Source: CAYIRQ01 sp964365905 (GTDB lineage: Bacteria; Patescibacteriota; Gracilibacteria; Peribacterales; Peribacteraceae). Taken from it: a DNA stretch of 39,692 bases. Location of the stretch: the NCBI GenBank assembly GCA_964365905.1, contig CAYIRQ010000001.1, positions 1 to 39,692 of the forward strand. The letters run 5' to 3'. The position numbers were made by a program, and so were the translations under genes. A model generated the notes under the pieces. It was given only the letters and a program-made list of their open reading frames with translations. It was not told the origin of the DNA and made no database searches. This document shows positions 22,304 through 29,011 of the stretch, one piece after another. Numbering within the stretch: position 1 is the first letter of the stretch; every line of letters begins with the position of its first letter.

Positions 22304-22333
22304 GTTAGCCGGCGGTTTAAACCGCCGGCTAAC
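22304..22333. repeat. Perfect 30-bp palindrome
   Basis: Two 15-bp arms meet without a spacer: GTTAGCCGGCGGTTT and AAACCGCCGGCTAAC. It lies between the cloverleaf element and the end of tkt. It may be a REP-type repeat or a bidirectional terminator; no flanking T-tract is seen. Confidence 0.8.
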
Positions 22334-22377
22334 CGACAGGGGCAACATGGAATTCATTCCGTATTCCGTCGTCGTGT

Positions 22378-24639
22378 CTAGAACCCCTCCCTCAATGCTT
22401 CCGCATTCGGCAATTTTCCGGGCGGACACGCTCTTTTTTTCCAGAACGTCCGAAGATCCTCAATATATTTCCCCCTCCCCTTGAGCTCCTGAATGAACGG
22501 GAGAATGGAGGGCCCGAAGCGACTCAAGGATGCGCTGCGCTTGATGGTCGAGAGCACTGTCACGAGAACGTCTTCCCCTCCGCAGACTTCCGCATGCACT
22601 TCATCGAGGACGGCATCGGCAATACTTTCGGCATCGAGTCCCGCGAGAGCGCGCAAATCTTTATCGGAACCGGAGGGGAAATAGTGATTCACACCGAGGC
22701 GGCGAAGCGAACACGGCAACTGAAAATCGGCGATGACATCGGCTACCTGTGTCGCAAGACCTCCTTCGCTACAGTGATCTTCGACGACGATGAGATGCGC
22801 GGTTTCGAGTGCCGCTCGAATGATTGCAGTGGCATCCAGGGGGCGAATGCAGGGTACATTGAGCACGCGAACCTGCTCATGATGCTCCTGCTGCAACGCA
22901 TCCGCGGCTGCGAGCGCTTCATGGACTTCGATGCCGGTTGTGATGATGGTTGCTTGATCCGTGAGATCCCCTCTGCCACGCAGCAGGTCAGCTTTTCCTT
23001 CAAAGACGTAATTCTCCGAAAAGAATGGCTTTCCATTATCTATTAAAACCTGTGGATGTCCGCTCCGTGGGAAGAAGATGTACACACTCGTCGTGCCTTC
23101 TGCAATAAACTCCAAAGCCTTCTCGGCCATCGCGGCCGCTTGATTACTGTCACATGGCATCCAGACCTGCGTGTGATCGAAGGGAATATTGAGATAATGT
23201 CGTTCTTGGTGTGTTTCGCCGTCTTCCCCGACGGAAATACCGGCATGCGTGCAATCGTGGAGTACCGCGCATCGCGTGTGACCGCAGTTGATATCAATGA
23301 GGCGCGCATTTGCGCGCGCTTCATTCGTTCCGAACGCCGCAAAGGTGTATGTGACGGGGAGCAGTCCCGACTGACGCAGACCGGCAGCCATCATGTACAT
23401 GTTCGCTTCTGCAACGCCCACGTTGATCACGCGCGCAGGTGCAAGCGAGGTCGAACCTCCCTCAGAGAGAGCCATCGCCACTTTCTCAAATCCTCCCGAT
23501 CCTGCGAGATCTGCATGGAGGACGATGATGCGAGGATCTACCTTCATCAGATTTTTGATGTGGACTGCCCCAAAATCTGTTCGTGCCGATCCTTTACCTG
23601 CAGTGATCGTTCGCGCAACCTTCGGCGGCGGTGGCAATGGTTTTGCAATCTGAGATCTGAAATCTGAATTCCTCTTCCGATGTTTCTCATATTTCTTCAC
23701 AAGCTCCTCAAGTGACGGAAGTTCATTCAGCGCTGCTGCAGCAACCTCCTCCTTGAGCGGCGTCCCATGGAAATTCTCTTTCCCTGTATTGCTCCCCTGC
23801 TCCATGAGCGGAACACCGTGCCCCATCGTGGTGTAATAGCAGAGGAATGTCGGAATTCCTCTTTCCGTTTCCCCATGTTCTTTCCGGAGCGTATCTGCAA
23901 GGTCGAGCGCTGCGAGCACCTGACCCGGATCGTTCCCATTCTGCACTTCGATCACGTTCCAACCCGTAGCTGCAGCGATGCGTGCAAAGTCGGCGATGAC
24001 CGTCTTTGAGGGGAGATCGGAGAGCTGTACGTCATTCCAATCGCCATGCACGAGGAGATTACTCAGGGCGAGTCGCGGAGCAAGTCGGAATGCTTCCATC
24101 ACCTGACCTTCCTGAGAATCGCCGTCCGCGAGCAGAACATCGACGACTCCGGGCTTTTTCTGATACTGGAGGCCCAGCGCAACGCCGAGACCGTTCGAAA
24201 CTCCCTTTCCAAGCGGCCCCGCTCCGAATGGAATGGATCCGATGCCAGCCTCCGCATGCCCGGGTAAACCGTTCGGCGTTCGAAATGTATCGATGATTAC
24301 CTGCGGAGACTGGAGACGAGGATCATCTCCTTCCCTTCCGAACAACCACTCAAGTCCATACGCGAGAAGTGAAAGATGACCTGCGCTCATGCGGAGGGGT
24401 TCGTCGATTGCAAGATTTCTCCGCACGTTCAGAAAGTAGGCAAAGGTGAAAGAAGAGAGCGGTCCACCCGGATGCCCGGATTGATGCTTCGTCGGAGCCT
24501 GAATGCAGAGATGCGCCATGATCTGCTGCGCGAGGCTGTACGCTTCTTTCTCTTCCTTCGGCAACTCCTTCGCGCATCCAGGTCCAATCCAGTGCATGGC
24601 TCCTTCCTGCGATGCGCCGATCACCCGCTGCAGAGACAT
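22378..24639 (-). CDS. tkt: Transketolase
   Basis: 753 residues from the ATG at 24639; a TTG at 24705 extends the frame by 22 residues. It is a TPP enzyme of the non-oxidative pentose phosphate pathway that moves two-carbon units. Motifs: HQSGHPGGPLS, the TPP/Mg motif LADGDSQEGQVMEAFRL with HGDWNDVQL, the pyrimidine domain from TDFGAVHIKNLM, VINVGVAEANMYMMAAGL with the catalytic Glu, and a C-terminal domain from GKADLLRGRGDL. The linker between the PP and Pyr domains contains NSDFRSQIAKPLPPPP, encoded by an ATCTGA-type repeat (23646-23670). It converges with the SLH gene. Confidence 0.95.
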   Translation of the reverse strand: MSLQRVIGASQEGAMHWIGPGCAKELPKEEKEAYSLAQQIMAHLCIQAPTKHQSGHPGGPLSSFTFAYFLNVRRNLAIDEPLRMSAGHLSLLAYGLEWLFGREGDDPRLQSPQVIIDTFRTPNGLPGHAEAGIGSIPFGAGPLGKGVSNGLGVALGLQYQKKPGVVDVLLADGDSQEGQVMEAFRLAPRLALSNLLVHGDWNDVQLSDLPSKTVIADFARIAAATGWNVIEVQNGNDPGQVLAALDLADTLRKEHGETERGIPTFLCYYTTMGHGVPLMEQGSNTGKENFHGTPLKEEVAAAALNELPSLEELVKKYEKHRKRNSDFRSQIAKPLPPPPKVARTITAGKGSARTDFGAVHIKNLMKVDPRIIVLHADLAGSGGFEKVAMALSEGGSTSLAPARVINVGVAEANMYMMAAGLRQSGLLPVTYTFAAFGTNEARANARLIDINCGHTRCAVLHDCTHAGISVGEDGETHQERHYLNIPFDHTQVWMPCDSNQAAAMAEKALEFIAEGTTSVYIFFPRSGHPQVLIDNGKPFFSENYVFEGKADLLRGRGDLTDQATIITTGIEVHEALAAADALQQEHHEQVRVLNVPCIRPLDATAIIRAALETAHLIVVEDHCSEGGLATQVADVIADFQLPCSLRRLGVNHYFPSGSDKDLRALAGLDAESIADAVLDEVHAEVCGGEDVLVTVLSTIKRSASLSRFGPSILPFIQELKGRGKYIEDLRTFWKKRACPPGKLPNAEALREGF
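23646..23670. repeat. ATCTGA-type low-complexity repeat inside tkt
   Basis: CAATCTGAGATCTGAAATCTG followed by AATT: overlapping ATCTGA units. On the coding strand it reads as CAGATTTCAGATCTCAGATT. It encodes SDFRSQI in the linker between the transketolase domains. Confidence 0.5.
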
Positions 24640-24740
24640 CGGAACATCCTTCGGGTCTTTGCCGATGAGAGCCGATGGAGGCGGACGTGAGGACACAGGC
24701 GGCAAGGCTCAGACTTCTCCCGGTGATCCGATGCGGCGCT

Positions 24741-25004
24741 TCATCGGGAAGGCGACGGAGATGGCGCAAGCCGAAGCACATTCTCCATCTCCATTTCGTG
24801 TCGCATTATCAGCGCCTTGACGGCATGCAGACGATACCAATCATCGGGGTCAATCCCCTCCCCTCCCCTCGCAACCTCCAGGCGTCGCTGCTCTGCGCAC
24901 AGTTCATCGTGGGTCATGTGGCCAAGGCTGTCCATGAGCGCGGCCACAGGCCTCGCTGTACTGCCGTCCACCGGATCCGCCGGAGCAACTCCCCATCTTC
25001 CCAT
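24741..25004 (-). CDS. Small hypothetical protein
   Basis: About 87 residues from the ATG at 25004, or 64 from the ATG at 24935. The frame opens at a TTG just inside the end of the Gmad2 gene. The plausible part is helical (MDSLGHMTHDELCAEQRRLE, DDWYRLHAVKALIMRHEMEM), without membrane segment. It lies between the Gmad2 gene and tkt on the same strand. No family recognised; coding status is uncertain. Confidence 0.4.
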   Translation of the reverse strand: MGRWGVAPADPVDGSTARPVAALMDSLGHMTHDELCAEQRRLEVARGGEGIDPDDWYRLHAVKALIMRHEMEMENVLRLAPSPSPSR

Positions 25005-25060
25005 AGATGCGGAGCATAGCGGAACAGGGACGTTGCGCAAGGTTGTGGCGCGGCATCGCG

Positions 25061-25576
25061 TCAAAAACGTACGGGAACGGTCACGAGGCTCGCTTCCCCC
25101 CCATCCAGCGCGGATTCCTCGAACACTTCGAGCGTTCCCTGTCGACCGCTGGGCTGCGGATAGGTGATATCGGCAGAAAATGCGCTGAAGTCCACTGTTT
25201 CCGATACTTCCGCAGTCGTAAATCCATCGACAAGGATCGTCTCATCCGCATCGCGAAGACGATAACGGACAGTGCCCTCAAAGACGCGCGCTTCTCCCTT
25301 GAGCGTAAGAGGAAACGAAGCAATATCTCCGGATCGGGGAGAAGTGACGCGAATATTTCCTTCTTCCACCTCCTCAGGAACTGATTCCGTGAATGACTTC
25401 CATCCGGCGCGACACGACCGCACGATGCTCTCCTGAACGGTGAACCCGGCGGAAGCGCACTCCTCGAACGTGGTAACGCCGATGATCCGTCGCGCGTATC
25501 GCGCTCCCGCAAGCACGGGGATAAGCAGGAGGAGGATGCCGAGGAAGAGGAGAATTCTCTGAAGCATGTGGTTCAT
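25061..25576 (-). CDS. Gmad2 immunoglobulin-like domain protein
   Basis: 171 residues from the ATG at 25576 (ATG at 25567 also possible). One N-terminal membrane helix (ILLFLGILLLLIPVLAG) is followed by a cysteine-containing motif (TTFEECASAGFTVQESIVRS, C, W) frequently seen before Gmad2 domains. The Gmad2 Ig-like domain runs ~78-171: NIRVTSPRSGDIASFPLTLK, GEARVFEGTVRYRLRD, FSADITYPQPSG, LEVFEESALDGG and a final VPVRF strand. It is probably anchored on the outer face of the membrane. Function is not established for the family. It is divergent from the SLH-cupredoxin gene across a 43-bp gap. Confidence 0.85.
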   Translation of the reverse strand: MNHMLQRILLFLGILLLLIPVLAGARYARRIIGVTTFEECASAGFTVQESIVRSCRAGWKSFTESVPEEVEEGNIRVTSPRSGDIASFPLTLKGEARVFEGTVRYRLRDADETILVDGFTTAEVSETVDFSAFSADITYPQPSGRQGTLEVFEESALDGGEASLVTVPVRF

Positions 25577-25619
25577 TGTATGTCCGTGTGCATCCGGGGT
25601 ATAGTGGTTTTGCTTCTTT

Positions 25620-27212
25620 ATGCACCGCTCCGCCATCTTCTCCCTCGTCGCTGCAATACTTTTCGTGCCTCTTGCGGTCGGTGCGGCCGGTCTCTCTGTC
25701 ATGATTGATGGACGGACAGTGGTGTTCTCGGACGTGCCGGAAGACGCATGGTTCTCGACATACGTGCAACAGGCTGCAGAAGCGGGAATTGTCAGTGGAT
25801 ACAGGGATATGCAGGGGAACCTCACGGGGAAATTCGGGCCGGGTGATCCCGTGACGATCGCACAGGCACTCAAAATTGCCGTGGAGGGAGCTGGGTATTC
25901 AGTTACACCAATTTCTGCATTCAATTGCTCAGGACCATGTCATTGGGCGACTGGATATGTCCAGCTTGCGCATGACAGGCACTTTCCATTTTTTGCCACA
26001 GATGGGGAATACCTTGTTGAAATTGATCGTCCTGCAATACGCGCGGAGCTGGCACAGATTTTTGTTGATGCTTTCAAGCCCACTCAAAAGGTTGACACGA
26101 TTATCCCCGAGACGTACTCGGATGTTGATCTCAGCGACTCAGAACACTATGCAGGCGCCATTAATTCTTTGACACAGGATGGCATTTTATCCGGCGACGG
26201 GCAGTGCAATATTCAGGAAAGTGGCTGGTGTCCCAGAACCACTTTTCGTCCCAAGGATGTTATCAACCGCGCGGAGACCGTGAAGATCGTGATACGAGCA
26301 CGTGAAGTCTATGGAGAATTAGAAGGAAGTATGGAACAGGAAAAGAATTCCTCGAGTGTTGTTACATACACCGACGATGGATTCACACCCTCGGAGCTTC
26401 ATGTGAAAAAGGGAGAACGTGTGACTTTCCTGAATACCTCTGCCCACATGATGTGGATTGCTTCTGACCCGCATCCCGATCATACGAACCTCGAGTACTT
26501 TGATGCCGGGAGAGGGTATGATCAGGGAGAAACGTACGAGTTTGATTTCCTGCGCGCTGGCAGGTGGGGATTTCATAATCATATGAATCCGCAGCATCGT
26601 GGATTGATTATTGTCGAGTCCGGTGAATCGGATGGCTCCTCGACTTGGAAAACCTACACGAATTCTAAATACGGATTTGAGTTTAAATATCCGCAAAATC
26701 TTGATCTTCCCTGTTTAGGCGATGGTTTCAGCGACTGCGACCCGGAACAAGAATGGAGCTACATTGAAATATGGGGTTCTCTTGAAAATGATCCAAGAAT
26801 CATGACTATTAATATATATGAACCTGGAGATTGCGGTTTGGTGCTAAGCCGACAAGGTCCTGACCCTAAGTACAGCTACGTCTACAAAGAAAATGGTCTT
26901 ACTCTTGGGTTGGAAAACTTTGTTGAACATATTCGAATGTACAATAGTTCGTATCTAAAAGATGCCAGCTCTGCTAATAAGCGCACGATAGGAGAATCGA
27001 TTACATTAACTTCTGTAGCAGGATTACCTGCCTATAGTTTTTCCTACACAAATGACCATCTGGATGGCTGTGGTGATTTTTCACTATTTGTAAACAAAAA
27101 AGCCACCGCTCTTTATTTAGAAAAAAACAATGTTTTATACACTTTTCATTTCTTTTCGGATGATATTGTTGCAGACAATATTCTTTCAACATTTAGATTT
27201 ACCAAGCCATGA
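25620..27212 (+). CDS. SLH and cupredoxin-like surface protein
   Basis: A 530-residue protein with a signal peptide (FSLVAAILFVPLAVGAAG). SLH units: FSDVPEDAWFSTYVQQAAEA and later YSDVDLSDSEHYAGAINSL with FRPKDVINRAETVKIV. A cupredoxin-like domain follows (~242-336: DDGFTPSELHVKKGERVTFL, HMMWIASDPHPDH, GRWGFHNHMNPQHRGLIIVE). Its metal-site Cys is absent (FHNHMNP), so ordinary blue-copper binding is doubtful. The last ~180 residues (YTNSKYGFEFKYP start) are of the PsbP-like type common after such modules. From about 26640 the DNA turns clearly AT-rich compared with the first part, suggesting a later-joined domain. A TATAGT box lies 15 bases before the ATG. The stop overlaps tal (ATGA). Confidence 0.85.
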   Translation: MHRSAIFSLVAAILFVPLAVGAAGLSVMIDGRTVVFSDVPEDAWFSTYVQQAAEAGIVSGYRDMQGNLTGKFGPGDPVTIAQALKIAVEGAGYSVTPISAFNCSGPCHWATGYVQLAHDRHFPFFATDGEYLVEIDRPAIRAELAQIFVDAFKPTQKVDTIIPETYSDVDLSDSEHYAGAINSLTQDGILSGDGQCNIQESGWCPRTTFRPKDVINRAETVKIVIRAREVYGELEGSMEQEKNSSSVVTYTDDGFTPSELHVKKGERVTFLNTSAHMMWIASDPHPDHTNLEYFDAGRGYDQGETYEFDFLRAGRWGFHNHMNPQHRGLIIVESGESDGSSTWKTYTNSKYGFEFKYPQNLDLPCLGDGFSDCDPEQEWSYIEIWGSLENDPRIMTINIYEPGDCGLVLSRQGPDPKYSYVYKENGLTLGLENFVEHIRMYNSSYLKDASSANKRTIGESITLTSVAGLPAYSFSYTNDHLDGCGDFSLFVNKKATALYLEKNNVLYTFHFFSDDIVADNILSTFRFTKP

Positions 27213-27874
27213 AACTTTTCCTCGATACCGCAAATGTCGCGCACGTCGCCGAAGTCGCTTCCTGGGGGGTGCTTGATGGAGTGACGACGAATCCAACGTT
27301 GGTCGCCAAAGAAGGTACCCTTCGACAGAGCTCAGGGCCCGGAATGTTTAAGGAGGTCGTCCTCGCAATGTGCGAACATGTCCCCTGTGTTTCTGCGCAA
27401 GTCACTGCAAATGATTTTGAGGGAATGAAGAAGCAGGGGGAGGAATATAGTGCATGGCATAAGCATGTGGTTGTGAAAGTTCCGATGACGACCGAAGGGC
27501 TCAAGGCGCTCAAGTACTTTCGCTCAAAGGAAATCAAAACCAATACGACGCTTGTTTTCTCCACGACTCAGGCGCTGCTGGCAGCGAAGGCCGGCGCGAA
27601 CATCATCAGTCCCTTTATCGGACGTCTCGATGATGCGGGGGAAGATGGGATGGGCTTGATCGAAGAGATCATGGAGGTTTGGCAGAACTACGATTTCGAT
27701 TGCGAAGTGCTCGTGGCATCCACGCGGCACCCACGGCACATTGTGGACGCCGCGCGTCTCGGTGCGCATATCTGCACGATTCCCTATGAAGTCTTCGTGA
27801 AACTCCCAAAGCATCCACTCACGGACAGCGGACTGAAGAAGTTTCTCGAGGATTGGGAAAAGGCGAAAAAATAG
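27209..27874 (+). CDS. tal: Transaldolase (short, FSA/TalC type)
   Basis: A 221-residue protein that exchanges three-carbon units between sugar phosphates in the pentose phosphate pathway. Motifs: FLDTANV, WGVLDGVTTNPTLVAKEG, VVVKVPMT with the Schiff-base Lys, IKTNTTLVFS, GANIISPFIGRLDD and VLVASTRHPRHI. An insertion (residues ~37-45, TLRQSSGPG) follows AKEG, exactly where family members run on into F.EV; it is encoded by a dispersed repeat (27314-27342). The start overlaps the SLH-cupredoxin stop by ATGA, and gnd follows after a G-rich spacer, so tal and gnd are probably one operon. Confidence 0.93.
   Translation: MKLFLDTANVAHVAEVASWGVLDGVTTNPTLVAKEGTLRQSSGPGMFKEVVLAMCEHVPCVSAQVTANDFEGMKKQGEEYSAWHKHVVVKVPMTTEGLKALKYFRSKEIKTNTTLVFSTTQALLAAKAGANIISPFIGRLDDAGEDGMGLIEEIMEVWQNYDFDCEVLVASTRHPRHIVDAARLGAHICTIPYEVFVKLPKHPLTDSGLKKFLEDWEKAKK
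27314..27342. repeat. Dispersed repeat inserted in frame in tal
   Basis: GGTACCCTTCGACAGAGCTC followed by AGGGCCCGG resembles the widespread repeat CCCTTCGACA.GCTCAGGG. It encodes about nine extra residues (TLRQSSGPG) after AKEG. It is related, in reverse complement, to the repeats at 6274-6306 and 10357-10385. Confidence 0.65.
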
Positions 27875-27899
27875 GGTTGGGGTTGGGGCTGGGGTTGGG
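27874..27899 (+). other. G-quadruplex-type motif in the tal-gnd spacer
   Basis: Five runs of three or four G separated by TT or CT: GGG, GGGG, GGGG, GGGG, GGG. It starts on the last base of the tal stop codon and ends 13 bases before the gnd GTG. In the mRNA it could fold as a two-layer-plus or three-layer quadruplex and influence gnd translation. Confidence 0.7.
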
Positions 27900-27912
27900 A
27901 TAGTATGGCCGT

Positions 27913-28818
27913 GTGAAGCAGATCGGTGTCATTGGCTTGGGAAGAATGGGGGCAAATATCGCTCGACATCTCCTCGAGCAGAAGATTGACCTTGTTGTCT
28001 GGAATCGAAGTCCGGAGCCGAGGGTGGAACTCGCAAAGGAAGGTGCGCTCGCTTTTGAAACCTTGGAGAAGTTCATGGAGGCGCTGAAACCGCCACGTAT
28101 CGTTCTCCTCTTTCTCCCAGCAGGAAAGGTTATCGATGATATGTTGGAGCAGCTCCGAAAACCTCATACCGATACCCTAAAACCTCATGACGTTGTCATC
28201 GATGGGGGAAACTCCTTCTTCCGTGATTCCATCAGACGTTGCGAAGAATTGAAGAAAGCAGAAATTCATTATCTCGATATGGGGACGAGCGGCGGTCTCA
28301 GTGGCGCGCGACACGGAGCGTGCCTCACGATCGGCGGCGATGAAAAGGTGTTTAGTGAAGTGGAATGGGTCTTTCAGGCAATTGCTCAACCCCAAGGGTA
28401 TGCGTACGTCGGTCCGCAAGGAGCGGGCCACTATGTGAAGATGGTTCATAACGGCATGGAGTACTCTCTACTCCAGGCATACGGCGAAGGGTTTCAGGTG
28501 CTTGCCGAAGGCCCATACAAAGATCTCAATTTCGCAAAGATTGCGGATGTTTGGTCCCATGGAAGCATCATCCGCTCGTATCTTCTGGAGCTTGCAGCAA
28601 AAGGATTTCACGCGGATCCACGGCTTTCGAAAATCGAAGGAAGGGTGGGAGGAGGTGAAAGCGGAACGTGGACCGTGCAGGAGGCAAAAAAAACAGGCAC
28701 GCCCGTGCCGATGATCGAGCTCGCTCTTAAAGCCCGGGAAGATTCACAGAAGGAGCCGACCTTTGCGACAAAGGTTGTCGCAGTCCTGCGGAAACTCTTT
28801 GGAGGTCATGAGCTTTGA
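27913..28818 (+). CDS. gnd: 6-phosphogluconate dehydrogenase, decarboxylating (short type)
   Basis: A 301-residue protein from GTG 27913. It converts 6-phosphogluconate to ribulose 5-phosphate with NAD(P)+. Rossmann start IGVIGLGRMGANIARHL with NRSPE (an NRS loop after the second strand), DVVIDGGNSFF, MGTSGGLSGARHGACLTIGG and GHYVKMVHNGMEY with the catalytic Lys and Asn; length fits the short GndA/YqeC class. A loop before DVVIDGGN (RKPHTDTLKPH) is encoded by a duplicated AAAACCTCAT (28158-28188). It lies downstream of tal behind a G-rich spacer. With tkt nearby, most of the pentose phosphate pathway is local. Confidence 0.95.
   Translation: MKQIGVIGLGRMGANIARHLLEQKIDLVVWNRSPEPRVELAKEGALAFETLEKFMEALKPPRIVLLFLPAGKVIDDMLEQLRKPHTDTLKPHDVVIDGGNSFFRDSIRRCEELKKAEIHYLDMGTSGGLSGARHGACLTIGGDEKVFSEVEWVFQAIAQPQGYAYVGPQGAGHYVKMVHNGMEYSLLQAYGEGFQVLAEGPYKDLNFAKIADVWSHGSIIRSYLLELAAKGFHADPRLSKIEGRVGGGESGTWTVQEAKKTGTPVPMIELALKAREDSQKEPTFATKVVAVLRKLFGGHEL
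28158..28188. repeat. Direct repeat AAAACCTCAT inside gnd
   Basis: Two copies of AAAACCTCAT start 21 bases apart (28158, 28179), encoding RKPHTDTLKPH in a loop of gnd. The spacing is a whole number of codons, and the AACCT character recalls the low-complexity stretches in and after ribF. Confidence 0.5.
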
Positions 28819-28831
28819 ACGATATGTACCG

Positions 28832-28845
28832 TTGTACCGGTACAA
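28832..28845. promoter_or_regulatory. 14-bp palindrome downstream of gnd
   Basis: TTGTACCGGTACAA is a perfect palindrome, with an additional GTACC just upstream. It resembles an operator but no partner gene is obvious; it precedes a gene remnant and the DUF3160 lipoprotein gene. Confidence 0.4.
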
Positions 28846-28878
28846 GAGTACATTCAAAATGAGACTACGGTTCCGAAG

Positions 28879-28995
28879 ATGGATATCAGAGGATATGCGA
28901 AGTACGTGCTGAAGAACGGGAAGGTGGAGGAGAAGAGGGAAATTCTTGGGTGTCTATGGGACATGTTTTGCCATAGCTTACCCCTCATTGTTTGA
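28879..28995 (+). pseudogene. Possible C-terminal remnant of a serine recombinase
   Basis: A 38-codon frame contains RGYAKYVLKNGKVEEKREIL followed by GCL. From memory this resembles the C-terminal end of large serine recombinases in Patescibacteria (..YVL..G..EEKREIL..L). The chain then changes to unrelated residues and stops, with no catalytic part upstream; the frame upstream is closed at the gnd stop. It is best read as a decayed fragment, though a small functional protein cannot be excluded. Confidence 0.3.
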
Positions 28996-29011
28996 GTACA
29001 ATTCGCTCACT

